This document shows positions 26,188 to 35,149 of a stretch of 40,803 nucleotides of DNA, in pieces. Location: the NCBI GenBank assembly GCA_024103215.1, contig JAGFIY010000126.1, forward strand, positions 1 to 40,803. The letters run 5' to 3'. The stretch comes from Melioribacteraceae bacterium (GTDB lineage: Bacteria > Bacteroidota > Ignavibacteria > Ignavibacteriales > Melioribacteraceae). Within the stretch, counting starts at the first letter, position 1; every line of letters begins with the position of its first letter. The notes under the pieces are model-generated. The model ran no database searches, was not told where the DNA came from, and saw nothing but the letters and a program-made list of their open reading frames with translations. The translations under genes were made by a program, and so were the position numbers.

Positions 26188-27522
26188 TCAATTTATTCTT
26201 AAATTCTTCAAATTTCTCATCATTTTTTTATTATTTTTTCCACTGAACATTTTCATCATTTTCTGCATTTCATTAAACTGTTTTATCAATCTATTTACAT
26301 CTTGAATCGAATTTCCACTTCCTTTTGCAATTCTTTTTCTTCTGCTTCCGTTTAATATTTTTGGGTTCTTTCTCTCTTGTTTTGTCATCGATTGAATAAT
26401 CGCTTCAACTCTGACAAGTTGTTTATCATCAATATCAGTTTCCTTTAAGTTTTTCCCCAATCCAGGAACCATCCCAAGCAATGATTGGAGAGATCCCATT
26501 TTTTTAATCATTTTAATTTGCTTCAAGAAATCTTCAAAATCAAATTTATTGGAAAGAAGTTTCTTTTCAAGATCCTCAGCTTCTCTTTCGTCAAATTGCT
26601 GCTGGGCTTTCTCAACTAAGGAAACTATATCTCCCTTTCCAAGAATTCTTGAAGCCAATCTTTCAGGGTGAAAAATTTCGATTGAATCAAGCTTTTCACC
26701 ATGGCTCAAAAACTTAATCGGTTTTTCAACTACGGCTCTGATAGAAAGAGCACAACCGCCTCGTGAATCGCCATCCATCTTTGTAAGAACAATTCCATCA
26801 AAAGCCAATCTTTCGTGAAAAGTTTTTGCGGAATTTACGGCATCTTGTCCAATCATTGAATCAACGACAAACAGTATCTCCGTCGGATTAACCGCTTCTT
26901 TTATCGAGGCAACTTCATCCATCAACGTCTCATCAACATGCAGGCGACCGGCAGTATCAATTATGATAGTGTTCAGTCCGTTTTCTTTAGCGTAACTGAT
27001 TGAGTCCTTGGCAATTTTAACAGCATCCTTGCTTCCATCAATCGAAAAGACGGGAACATCAATCTGTTTCCCAAGCGTCTTCAATTGATCAATAGCAGCA
27101 GGTCTGTAAATATCAGCAGCAACAAGAAGTACTTTTCTTTTTTGATCAGTTAGTTTATTTGCAAGTTTTCCGGAAAAAGTAGTTTTACCTGAACCTTGCA
27201 GCCCAACCATTAGAATTATTGTCGGTCCCGAAGGATTAATTCTAATTTCGCGGCTGGAGCTTCCCATCAATTTTGTCAACTCATCATAAATAATTTTAGT
27301 GATTAGTTGACCCGGTGTAACGGAAGCAAGTACCTCTTTACCAAGAGCTTTCTCTTTTACATCCTCGATAAAGTTTTTAGCAACTTTATAGTTAACGTCA
27401 GCATCTAAAAGAACACGCCGGATTTCGCGAAGAGTTTCCGAAATATTAGTTTCGGTTAATCTTCCTTGTCCGGTAATTTTTTTAAGAGCTTTATCAAGCT
27501 TAAGAGTAATGTCCTCAAGCAT
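26188..27522 (-). CDS. ffh: Signal recognition particle protein Ffh (SRP54)
   Basis: GTPase that binds signal peptides and 4.5S RNA and brings nascent membrane proteins to FtsY. The 444-residue chain has the N domain (1-90), the G domain with P-loop G107-L-Q-G-S-G-K-T-T115, I-I-I-D-T-A-G-R and T-K-M-D-G, and the M domain (about 300-444) with the RNA-binding S-R-R-K-R-I-A-K-G-S-G segment and a Met-rich end. It lies 55 bases after atpG and leads the rpsP-khpA-rimM-trmD-rplS set. Confidence 0.97.
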   Translation of the reverse strand: MLEDITLKLDKALKKITGQGRLTETNISETLREIRRVLLDADVNYKVAKNFIEDVKEKALGKEVLASVTPGQLITKIIYDELTKLMGSSSREIRINPSGPTIILMVGLQGSGKTTFSGKLANKLTDQKRKVLLVAADIYRPAAIDQLKTLGKQIDVPVFSIDGSKDAVKIAKDSISYAKENGLNTIIIDTAGRLHVDETLMDEVASIKEAVNPTEILFVVDSMIGQDAVNSAKTFHERLAFDGIVLTKMDGDSRGGCALSIRAVVEKPIKFLSHGEKLDSIEIFHPERLASRILGKGDIVSLVEKAQQQFDEREAEDLEKKLLSNKFDFEDFLKQIKMIKKMGSLQSLLGMVPGLGKNLKETDIDDKQLVRVEAIIQSMTKQERKNPKILNGSRRKRIAKGSGNSIQDVNRLIKQFNEMQKMMKMFSGKNNKKMMRNLKNLRIN

Positions 27523-27577
27523 AATACTTCACAATCCTAAATAAAATAACAAAAAAGCATCATCATATCAATCCAAA

Positions 27578-28462
27578 TTATGCACTTTTCAAGGCATTCG
27601 CCCCTGAGACTATCTCTAAAATCTCTTTTGTGATAGCTGCCTGCCGCTCTTTATTATATTTTATCTGTAATGATCTAATTATTTCTTTTGCATTTTCTGT
27701 AGCCATATCCATTGCAGTCATACGCGCACCTAGTTCAGCAGCGTAAGATTCCAGAAGTGCTTTCCAAAATTGAGCATTAAGGTGTTTGGGGAGCAGTGAA
27801 TTAATAATGCTGATTTTATCAGGTTCAAAAATAAATTCAGTATTGCTTGCTGAATCTTCCTCGGAAGTTTCGAACGGCAATATTGGTAATAATTGCTCCT
27901 CAACAACTTCCTGCTGTACAACTGATTTAAATTGATTATACACAACAACTACTTTATCAATTTCCCCTTTTAAGAACTTATTCACAAAATCAGTTACCAT
28001 GGATGAGGCAAATTCAAATTTCAATTCCGAAAAAATACCGGGATACGAACCCGAAACATTATCAAAATTTTTCTTGAAGAAGTCATTTCCTTTCTTACCG
28101 ACGCAGTAAAGGGAAAGGGAATTATTATCTACCAGACTTTTATATTTCTTTTGGATTAATTCTTGTGCTTTTCGAATTGCGTTCATATTAAATCCGCCGC
28201 AAAGTCCTCTGTCCGAGGTTAATAATACTACCGCAATCTTTTTAACTTCGCGTTCAACAAATAACGGATTTGAAATATTGTTTTCAGATCTAATTAGGTT
28301 TGACAGTACTTCAGCAACCTTCTGTGAATAAGGCTTAGCAGCAAGCATATTATCCTGTGCTCTTTTCAGTCGAGCAGCAGCAACCATTTTCATCGCTTTG
28401 GTAATCTGCTGAGTGTTTTTTACGCCGACTATTCTTCTTTTTATGTCACGAAGAGTTGCCAT
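27578..28462 (-). CDS. atpG: F1 ATP synthase gamma subunit
   Basis: The rotating stalk of F1, 294 residues. The N-terminal M-A-T-L-R-D-I-K-R-R-I-V-G-V-K-N-T-Q-Q-I motif, the central S-D-R-G-L-C-G-G-F-N and the C-terminal A-M-D-M-A-T-E-N-A motif followed by a Q-A-A-I-T-K-E-I helix are all canonical. It begins seven bases after atpA. In most bacteria atpD and atpC come next, but here ffh follows directly. Confidence 0.97.
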   Translation of the reverse strand: MATLRDIKRRIVGVKNTQQITKAMKMVAAARLKRAQDNMLAAKPYSQKVAEVLSNLIRSENNISNPLFVEREVKKIAVVLLTSDRGLCGGFNMNAIRKAQELIQKKYKSLVDNNSLSLYCVGKKGNDFFKKNFDNVSGSYPGIFSELKFEFASSMVTDFVNKFLKGEIDKVVVVYNQFKSVVQQEVVEEQLLPILPFETSEEDSASNTEFIFEPDKISIINSLLPKHLNAQFWKALLESYAAELGARMTAMDMATENAKEIIRSLQIKYNKERQAAITKEILEIVSGANALKSA

Positions 28463-28468
28463 CAGTTC

Positions 28469-30019
28469 TTATTCACTAACCTTAAATTTTGACAAGAATT
28501 CATTTAATACGTTCTTAAGCTTTTCGACGATCGAATCTGTTAGAGCTTTTTCTTTTTTAATATTTTCAAAAAGATCCGAATGTTTTAGATCAATATATTC
28601 AATTAATTCTTTTTCAAATCTCTTTACATCAGAAACGGGGATTTTTTCCAAAAATCCTTGAGTACCAGCATAAACACTTACTACTTGTTTCTCAACGGGT
28701 ACAGGAGCATATTGACCTTGCTTAAGTAATTCAACTAATCTAGCACCTTTTCCCAAAGTTCTCTGTGTTGCTTTATCCAAATCTGAACCAAATTTAGCGA
28801 AAGCTTCTAATTCTCTATATTGAGCAAGATCAAGTTTTAATGAACCTGCCACTTTTTTCATAGCTTTAATTTGAGCGTTACCACCAACCCTAGATACACT
28901 AATACCTACGTTTATCGCAGGACGAACACCGGAGTTAAATAAATTCGGCTCTAGATAAATTTGACCGTCGGTAATCGAAATAACGTTCGTAGGAATATAA
29001 GCAGATACGTCACCCTGCTGAGTTTCGATAATAGGAAGTGCAGTCAAACTACCTCCTCCTTCGGCATCGCTAAGTTTTGAAGCTCTTTCAAGAAGACGTG
29101 AATGAAGGTAAAAAATATCACCGGGATAAGCTTCGCGTCCGGGAGGTCTTCTTAACAGCAATGATAACTCTCTATAAGCGACAGCTTGTTTCGAAAGATC
29201 GTCATAAATTACGAGTGAATGTTTTCCGTTGTCCCTAAAATATTCACCAAGAGTAGCGCCGGCATACGGGGCAATATATTGAAGCGGAGCAGGAGTTGAA
29301 GCAGGTGCAGAAACAACGGTCGTATATTCCATAGCACCATATTCTTCAAGTTTTGCTACAACTTGAGCAACAGTTGAATTCTTTTGCCCTATTGCTACAT
29401 ATATACAATAAACCGGTTCAATACCCAAAGCTTTCGATTCTTCAGTGTGGGTGTATTTCTGATTTATAATTGCATCTATCGCAACAGCAGTTTTACCCGT
29501 TTGGCGATCGCCGATTATAAGTTCCCTCTGACCTCTGCCGATCGGGATCATAGCATCTATTGCAGTTATTCCGGTCTGCAAAGGCTCAACAACAGGTTGT
29601 CTTTGAATAACACCAAGTGCTTTTCTTTCAATAGGCATATATTTCGAGTGCTGCATCGCTCCTTTTCCATCTGTGGGTTCGCCGAGCGGATTAACAACTC
29701 TACCAAGCATATAATCCCCAACAGGGAATGATGCCACGCGTTTTGTTCGTTTAACTGTATCACCTTCCTTTATATGCGAGCTTTCGCCAAACAACACACA
29801 ACCAACACTGTCTTCTTCGAGGTTTAGAACCATTCCCATCACGTCGTTTGGGAATTCGATCAATTCGCTCGCCATCACTTCTGATAATCCATAGACTCTT
29901 GCAATACCATCGCCGACTTGGAGAACAGTACCAACGTCGTAAATATCTATTTCATTCTCGAAACCGCCTAGTTGCTTCTTTAGAATCGCCGAAACTTCAT
30001 CTGGTCTAACTTCCGCCAT
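28469..30019 (-). CDS. atpA: F1 ATP synthase alpha subunit
   Basis: The non-catalytic nucleotide-binding subunit of F1, 516 residues. The P-loop G170-D-R-Q-T-G-K-T177 is intact, as are the N-terminal barrel, the [12 protein letters not shown] segment and the arginine finger in V-S-R-V-G-G-N-A-Q. It is 17 bases after atpH and six before atpG, within the minus-strand atp operon. Confidence 0.98.
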   Translation of the reverse strand: MAEVRPDEVSAILKKQLGGFENEIDIYDVGTVLQVGDGIARVYGLSEVMASELIEFPNDVMGMVLNLEEDSVGCVLFGESSHIKEGDTVKRTKRVASFPVGDYMLGRVVNPLGEPTDGKGAMQHSKYMPIERKALGVIQRQPVVEPLQTGITAIDAMIPIGRGQRELIIGDRQTGKTAVAIDAIINQKYTHTEESKALGIEPVYCIYVAIGQKNSTVAQVVAKLEEYGAMEYTTVVSAPASTPAPLQYIAPYAGATLGEYFRDNGKHSLVIYDDLSKQAVAYRELSLLLRRPPGREAYPGDIFYLHSRLLERASKLSDAEGGGSLTALPIIETQQGDVSAYIPTNVISITDGQIYLEPNLFNSGVRPAINVGISVSRVGGNAQIKAMKKVAGSLKLDLAQYRELEAFAKFGSDLDKATQRTLGKGARLVELLKQGQYAPVPVEKQVVSVYAGTQGFLEKIPVSDVKRFEKELIEYIDLKHSDLFENIKKEKALTDSIVEKLKNVLNEFLSKFKVSE

Positions 30020-30036
30020 TTTCCTTCCTTAAATTT

Positions 30037-30591
30037 TTAGTTCAGATTAATTGATTCTGAAATAAACGTATTTTTCAATCTTTCCAATTGATGAAAAATT
30101 GAAGCATCAATTACGGTGTCCCCAATTCTTGCAATAAAGCCACCAATAATCGAAGAATCAATTTTAAATTCAGCCTTTACTTTTTTATTAGTAAAGACTT
30201 CAAGTTTGTTTATGATTTTTTCTTTTTGAGAATTGTCAAGTTCAACAGCACTTTGAACAAGAACATTGACGATTCCTTCTTTTCGATTTTTTAATTCAAT
30301 AAATCTGCCCGTGATATCGAAATAAAAGTCCTCCCTTCCTTTGTTTAATATCATATATAGGAAGTTCATAACTTCATCAGAAACTTTACCCGAGAACAAA
30401 TCGGAGAGAATATTTTTCTTTTTTTCGAAACGAATTATAGGATTTGCCATTACTCTTCTCAACTCTTTTGAACCGGCAAATGTAGAATAAACCAACTCGA
30501 TATCAGCAGATACTTTATCGAGCAAATTTTTCTTTACCGAATCATCTAAAAGAGAGACTGCATATCTTGTTGAAACTGCAAACCGGCTCAT
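30037..30591 (-). CDS. atpH: F1 ATP synthase delta subunit
   Basis: Connects F1 to the peripheral stalk; 184 residues. The N-terminal helical domain R-F-A-V-S-T-R-Y-A-V-S-L and the C-terminal strand motif D-S-S-I-I-G-G-F-I-A-R-I-G-D-T-V-I-D-A-S are typical of the OSCP/delta family. It starts two bases after the atpF stop, so it is coupled to the b subunit it binds. Confidence 0.95.
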   Translation of the reverse strand: MSRFAVSTRYAVSLLDDSVKKNLLDKVSADIELVYSTFAGSKELRRVMANPIIRFEKKKNILSDLFSGKVSDEVMNFLYMILNKGREDFYFDITGRFIELKNRKEGIVNVLVQSAVELDNSQKEKIINKLEVFTNKKVKAEFKIDSSIIGGFIARIGDTVIDASIFHQLERLKNTFISESINLN

Positions 30592-30593
30592 AA

Positions 30594-31133
30594 TTAGTTT
30601 TTAGAAATATCCTCAATGTATTTGTTAATAATTTTCGACTGTTTTTCTCTGTCCAAATTTTCAAGAATAATTTTTTCCGCAGCATCAATAGCAATTGCGG
30701 CAACTTGTTCCTTCAGACTGGAAAAAGCTTCCTTATTCTTACGTTCGATTTCCGAAGCAGCATCATCCATAATTTTCTTTGCATCAGTTTTGCTTTCTTC
30801 AAGAATCTGGGATTTCAACTTTTCAGCATATTCTCTGCTTTGGGCAATTATTTTTTGAGCCTCTTCTTCCGCTTTTTCGATGCTTGCTTTATTATCTGCG
30901 ATCATTTTTTCCGCTTCTTTCTGAGCGACTTCAGCCTTTTCGAGAGATTCTTTTATGAACTTCTCCCTTTCGTTCAAAGAATCAAGAATCGGTTTCCAAG
31001 CGAACTTTTTTAAGATTAAAAGAAGAATAACAAAAGTTATAACCGTCCAAATCATCAATCCGGGATTAACATCGAGCAAACCGCCCTGTGCACTACCTGA
31101 GAATGCGAGCAAAACTTTGGACATTCCGAGCAT
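30594..31133 (-). CDS. atpF: F0 ATP synthase b subunit
   Basis: Peripheral-stalk subunit, 179 residues: one membrane helix (about 25-42, followed by K-K-F-A-W-K-P-I), then a long charged coiled coil to the C terminus. The start ATG 31133 has GGAAAA seven bases upstream; an ATG three codons later is the alternative. Only one b-type gene is present. It is 31 bases after atpE. Confidence 0.95.
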   Translation of the reverse strand: MLGMSKVLLAFSGSAQGGLLDVNPGLMIWTVITFVILLLILKKFAWKPILDSLNEREKFIKESLEKAEVAQKEAEKMIADNKASIEKAEEEAQKIIAQSREYAEKLKSQILEESKTDAKKIMDDAASEIERKNKEAFSSLKEQVAAIAIDAAEKIILENLDREKQSKIINKYIEDISKN

Positions 31134-31164
31134 AATAAATTTTCCTATTTCTGTTTGTTAATTA

Positions 31165-31383
31165 TTACTTGAGCGCTAAAAGAATACAGATAACGAGCGC
31201 AAAGAGAGAAATACCTTCAATAAGCGCAGCAGCAATAATCATAGAAGTTCTTATATCACCGGCAGCTTCCGGCTGACGTCCGCTAGCTTCCATCGCCGAA
31301 CTAGCTAATTTTCCAATTCCAAAAGCTCCACCAATAACGGTTAAACTGGCACCAAAACCAGCAGCTAAGAATGCGAGATCCAT
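31165..31383 (-). CDS. atpE: F0 ATP synthase c subunit
   Basis: Ring-forming proteolipid, 72 residues: two membrane helices around the polar loop G35-R-Q-P-E-A. The ion-binding carboxylate is E56 in helix 2 (A-A-L-I-E-G-I-S). Helix 1 has no glutamine near the site and E56 is followed by Gly rather than Ser/Thr, so the sodium-binding signature is missing and protons are the likely ion. A strong ribosome site (GGAGGA) precedes the ATG, fitting the high copy number of c. Confidence 0.96.
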   Translation of the reverse strand: MDLAFLAAGFGASLTVIGGAFGIGKLASSAMEASGRQPEAAGDIRTSMIIAAALIEGISLFALVICILLALK

Positions 31384-31410
31384 TTATGTCCTCCTAATTA
31401 ATAAGTTAAA

Positions 31411-32247
31411 TTAATGTTCCTGATGAACAGCCATACCTATAAACAATGATGAAAGCATCGTAAATATGTATGCTTGTATTAGTGCAACAAGCACTTCCAA
31501 CAAATATATAAATAAAGCAAACGCAACCGACACGGGTGCGACATACAAAGTTTTCAGAATAAAAATCAAACCGATCAATGCTAATATTACAATATGACCT
31601 GCAGTCATATTTGCAAATAATCTTATTGCAAGTGCAAACGGTTTCGTAAACAATCCGAGCAATTCAACAACAAACATAATCGGAAGCAACCAGAAAGGAA
31701 CTCCATGCGGAATTAAACCTTTAAAATAACCGAATAAACCGTTCTTCATTATTCCGCCAATTTGAATCACAAAGAACGAAATAATAGCCAATGTTGCTGT
31801 CACTGAAATATTGCTTGTTGCGGTTGCCCCGAAAGGAACCATACCTAAAAAGTTACAAACTAGTATGAAAAAGAAAACTGTTAATAAATATGGCAGAAAT
31901 TTTTCATAACCCTTTTGGATTGTTGGCTTTGCGATTTCGTCTCTTACAAAAACAACAAGCACTTCAAAAAAATTTGTAACTCCTCTTGGAACAAACGATT
32001 TAGAATAAGACTTGCTAACAGCAGTAAAAATAACAGTGAGAATTACCAGAGCAATCCACATAAAAACGACATGCTGAGTGATCGAAAGATCAATACCGAA
32101 AAGATGAATTTGAGGAAGTGGTATAACACCAAACAGTTCGTTACTGTCAAGAATGTGGTGCATTATCCATCCTGTTTCGGCTTGTTCCGCCGCGTCTGAC
32201 GCTGTATGTAAAGAATCAGTTAAAGTCTTAACCGTCGTTTCGTTCAT
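31411..32247 (-). CDS. atpB: F0 ATP synthase a subunit
   Basis: Membrane stator that forms the ion half-channels, 278 residues with five to six helices after a soluble N-terminal stretch of about 50. The essential arginine is R209 in P-F-A-L-A-I-R-L-F-A-N-M-T-A-G-H. The C-terminal E251...Q258-A-Y-I-F helix is also conserved. Its start overlaps the end of the upstream membrane-protein gene by 20 bases. Confidence 0.96.
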   Translation of the reverse strand: MNETTVKTLTDSLHTASDAAEQAETGWIMHHILDSNELFGVIPLPQIHLFGIDLSITQHVVFMWIALVILTVIFTAVSKSYSKSFVPRGVTNFFEVLVVFVRDEIAKPTIQKGYEKFLPYLLTVFFFILVCNFLGMVPFGATATSNISVTATLAIISFFVIQIGGIMKNGLFGYFKGLIPHGVPFWLLPIMFVVELLGLFTKPFALAIRLFANMTAGHIVILALIGLIFILKTLYVAPVSVAFALFIYLLEVLVALIQAYIFTMLSSLFIGMAVHQEH

Positions 32248-32635
32248 TAGTATCCATAATATTTTTTGCTTTCACATTCGTGTAAAAATGCATTATTTCC
32301 ACTGAAAGCAGAAGAAAATAAAAAATAAAGAATACTAATATAAATCCATCTCTATCAACATTCAAGAATTTTATAAAAATAATGACGGCGGTGAGAATCA
32401 CAACAAGCCTAGCCCCCATTCCCCCTAAAACCGATAATAGAAAGATTTTATTTGGTTTTCCTCTTGATTTTTCGAAGAGGTAAAACGCTATGAAACTGTT
32501 GAATAAATTCAGTAATCCTGCATAAATCGATGCTGTAAGTTGGTCTTGAGTTATCGAATCATTAAAATATAGTATAGCAATTATTGCATAACCTATAATA
32601 AATATTGCAACTACCGGTTTAATCGTTTTTGACAT
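32228..32635 (-). CDS. AtpI-like four-helix membrane protein
   Basis: A 135-residue protein with four predicted membrane helices (about 8-25, 38-54, 64-88, 97-117) and a charged tail. The helix-3 segment G-G-M-G-A-R-L-V-V-I-L resembles the conserved region of the AtpI/UncI family, which assists c-ring or F0 assembly or magnesium supply. It overlaps both neighbours: 17 bases with the AtpZ-like gene and 20 with atpB, so its synthesis is tied to F0. The match is weak in sequence and rests on topology and position. Confidence 0.65.
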   Translation of the reverse strand: MSKTIKPVVAIFIIGYAIIAILYFNDSITQDQLTASIYAGLLNLFNSFIAFYLFEKSRGKPNKIFLLSVLGGMGARLVVILTAVIIFIKFLNVDRDGFILVFFIFYFLLLSVEIMHFYTNVKAKNIMDTNERNDG

Positions 32636-32876
32636 TATCCTTTTTCTTATTTAGTTGAAGAACAGTTTTAATAAAGTTATAAATTCCGGCAAACCCACCG
32701 AAACAAGCAAAAAAAATGGTAAGAATAGGTTCCGTCTCAAATTCTTTATCGAGCCATCTGCCTAAAAAAAACATTAATATTATTGTAGCAGCTAATTGTG
32801 CACCGAGTCCTAAATACGGACCGACTTCATGAGCTGATTTACCAAATTTCTCTGCTGATCCTTTGAATGGATTCAT
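32619..32876 (-). CDS. atpZ: AtpZ/AtpI family F0 accessory protein
   Basis: An 85-residue protein with two membrane helices (about 22-42 and 52-71). The stretch Y-L-G-L-G-A-Q-L-A with F-F-L-G-R-W-L-D-K, followed by F-F-A-C-F-G-G-F-A-G-I-Y-N, is typical of the AtpZ/AtpI small membrane proteins at the head of atp operons (putative F0 assembly or cation-channel role with AtpI). Its start shares ATGA with the bactofilin stop, so it is coupled to that gene. Confidence 0.82.
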   Translation of the reverse strand: MNPFKGSAEKFGKSAHEVGPYLGLGAQLAATIILMFFLGRWLDKEFETEPILTIFFACFGGFAGIYNFIKTVLQLNKKKDNVKND

Positions 32877-33250
32877 TTAATTTCCGGTTTCGGAGCGCTG
32901 GGAGGAATTGGTGACATTGTGCTCTTACCGTCGAATTTTGCACCTTCTTGAATTATTAGGAGTTTAGAGATAACATCTCCTTTCAGCCGTGAAGAGGATT
33001 CAAGGATAACTTTTTCAGTAGCTTTTACACTTCCTTCAATCGAACCGCTAATTGTTACATTTTTTGCATTTATCTCACCTTGGATTTTCGACCCATCTCC
33101 CAAAGTCAGATTTCCGTTCACAATTACATCCCCGATAATTATTCCGTCTATCCTTACATTTCCATCGCTGCTGAATTTACCTTCAATTTTTACGCCTTTG
33201 CTGAGAATGCTGACTTCTTCACTTGAACGAAAATCTTTTTTTGGTCCCAT
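32873..33250 (-). CDS. Bactofilin (polymer-forming cytoskeletal protein)
   Basis: A 125-residue protein of the bactofilin family: short N-terminal tail, a beta-helix core (about 12-105) with repeats such as G-N-V-R-I-D-G-I-I-I-G-D-V-I-V-N-G-N-L and A-K-N-V-T-I-S-G-S-I-E-G-S-V-K-A, then a Pro-rich end. Bactofilins polymerise without nucleotide and place wall-modifying enzymes. It lies nine bases after an M23 peptidase gene, a recurring pair in curved or stalked bacteria, and overlaps atpZ by four bases. Confidence 0.93.
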   Translation of the reverse strand: MGPKKDFRSSEEVSILSKGVKIEGKFSSDGNVRIDGIIIGDVIVNGNLTLGDGSKIQGEINAKNVTISGSIEGSVKATEKVILESSSRLKGDVISKLLIIQEGAKFDGKSTMSPIPPSAPKPEIK

Positions 33251-33259
33251 TTACCCTCC

Positions 33260-34096
33260 TTATTTTCTAAAAATTACTGATGGATCCAATGCTTTTCCAA
33301 AGTGCCACACTTCAAAATGAAGATGTGGTCCCGATGATTTTTTACCGGTATTTCCAGTCAAAGCAATTAACTCACCTTGGTAAACATACTCTCTCTCTTT
33401 TTTTAATAAGTTTGAGCAATGTTTATACTTAGTAATATATCCCGAGCCATGATCGATCATCATCCAGTAACCATCACTGTCTGAAAATGAGGCGGAAAGT
33501 ACAAGACCTCCAGCCGCGGCATAGACGGGGCTACCGGTCTTTGCAGCATAATCCCAGCCAAGATGCCCTTTTTCTTGGTTAAAATACTGCGTCACGAACG
33601 AATTAATCGGCTCAAGAAAAACTATATTTGTATCAATTAAATCCGGTAAAAAACTTTTCCATAATTTTAAAAATGCGAATAAAACCGTTCCACCTTCAGG
33701 AATTTTACCTGTTTCATCGTCAATTCTCAATGAATCGAATTCAGCAGCATTTGAATCTATTTCACCCCCACCAAGCAGTATCGCATATTTTAATTTTTTA
33801 TTGGTTGAGGATAATTCCGATATCTCTTTAGATAGAAAAACAATTTTATCTTCCAGTTCTTTTATTCTTTCGGTATAATTTTCAAGGCGGTCTTTCTCCG
33901 TAAGCAGAACAACCTCCTTAACAGGTGTGAACAATATCAATAAGATTGTAATCAAAGCAACTAATGTAACAACCAGCAACATGAACAAAAGTACTTGTCC
34001 CAGTCCAAATTTATATCTTTTCGTCTGTAGCACAGGCAGATTCGGTGTGATATAAACAGATGATTTTTTAAGTTCTTTGAAATTAAACCAAGTCAT
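33260..34096 (-). CDS. Membrane-anchored M23 peptidoglycan endopeptidase
   Basis: A 278-residue LytM-type zinc peptidase: cytosolic start, one membrane helix (about 35-57), a coiled coil (about 66-105) and an M23 domain (about 172-275). Metal ligands H178 (G-H-L-G-W-D182) and H260 and catalytic H226 and H258 (S-G-P-H-L-H-F-E) are all present, so it should be active, cutting peptide cross-links in the periplasm. Its bactofilin neighbour probably localises it, with the N-terminal tail as the likely contact. About 40 bases separate it from the upstream glycosyltransferase. Confidence 0.93.
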   Translation of the reverse strand: MTWFNFKELKKSSVYITPNLPVLQTKRYKFGLGQVLLFMLLVVTLVALITILLILFTPVKEVVLLTEKDRLENYTERIKELEDKIVFLSKEISELSSTNKKLKYAILLGGGEIDSNAAEFDSLRIDDETGKIPEGGTVLFAFLKLWKSFLPDLIDTNIVFLEPINSFVTQYFNQEKGHLGWDYAAKTGSPVYAAAGGLVLSASFSDSDGYWMMIDHGSGYITKYKHCSNLLKKEREYVYQGELIALTGNTGKKSSGPHLHFEVWHFGKALDPSVIFRK

Positions 34097-34137
34097 GGGG
34101 AGTTAAATCATTTTTATCAAATAATTTACTGAAATTT

Positions 34138-35148
34138 TCAGATAAGTTCTTCCACTTTATTTATAATTTCACGTAAATTTATTTTATGTCCACAATCAAA
34201 AGTTCCGATTGGACATTTTTTATGTCCGTGAATTCCGCATGGTTTGCAATCTAGATCGTTTACTCCAAACACGAAACTGTTTTGTGAGTAAGGAAAAAAT
34301 CCAAAATCCGGAACTGTGGAACAATAAATCGTAAAAACCGGAATGTTTGCCGACATGCCGATATGAGTTGGGGCACTGTCGTTTGTAATTAAAAATTTGC
34401 ACTTTGTAAGCAAGTATGAGGTTTCGGCTACATTAAATTTGCCTGCGGCTGAAATTACTTTCTCATCAAATTTTGCCGAAATTTCTTCACATAGATTCGA
34501 GTCATCTTTACCGCCTATTAAGATTATGAAACAAGATCTTTTTCTAATTTCTTCAATAAGTTTTTCGAAGAGATATTGAGGCATTTTTTTTGTGTGCCAA
34601 ACCGAACCCGGAGCCACTGCACATAGTTTCGTATTATTCTTTAATTTCTCCTTAAGAAAATCATTCACATATTCCTTTTCTTTATCCAAATAATTAAAAG
34701 ATGGAAATATTTTCCAGTTACTTTCGTTAAAACCAATAAGCCGTAAATTTCTTAAAACTTCATGTTCATTTATATTGTACTTAATCTTCCTTTTATAAAA
34801 AAACGAGCCTGAAGTTTTATCATAAGTAACCGAATCTTTAGGATTAATAATAAAAGTTAATATTGATGATCTCATTGAACGGTGTGGTGAAATAACCAAA
34901 TCATAATTTTCACCACTAAGTCGCTTCCCAAACCGAAATAGCGATAATAAGTTTTTTTCTTTTCCTTTCTTATCAAGGATAAAAACTTTATTAACATCCA
35001 ATGATTTTTCAAACACTTCTTTTGTTGCAGGAATGCAGACAACATCCAATTCAACTTGTTTGTTTTTTCCCCTAAAGTATTGAATCATCGGAAGAGTGAG
35101 TATCGCATCTCCTAAGAATGCAGTTTGGATGACGAGTACTTTTTTCAT
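34138..35148 (-). CDS. Glycosyltransferase family 9 (heptosyltransferase-like)
   Basis: A 336-residue GT-B enzyme of family 9, which adds heptose or related sugars to the LPS core from ADP-sugars. The start K-K-V-L-V-I-Q-T-A-F-L-G-D-A-I-L-T-L-P-M and the acceptor/donor segment L-I-T-N-D-S-A-P-T-H-I-G fit well. A cysteine-rich end (C-K-P-C-G-I-H-G-H-K-K-C and a fourth C) is common in this family. The sugar added is not known. The gene starts one base after the acyltransferase stop. Confidence 0.9.
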   Translation of the reverse strand: MKKVLVIQTAFLGDAILTLPMIQYFRGKNKQVELDVVCIPATKEVFEKSLDVNKVFILDKKGKEKNLLSLFRFGKRLSGENYDLVISPHRSMRSSILTFIINPKDSVTYDKTSGSFFYKRKIKYNINEHEVLRNLRLIGFNESNWKIFPSFNYLDKEKEYVNDFLKEKLKNNTKLCAVAPGSVWHTKKMPQYLFEKLIEEIRKRSCFIILIGGKDDSNLCEEISAKFDEKVISAAGKFNVAETSYLLTKCKFLITNDSAPTHIGMSANIPVFTIYCSTVPDFGFFPYSQNSFVFGVNDLDCKPCGIHGHKKCPIGTFDCGHKINLREIINKVEELI

Positions 35149-35149
35149 T

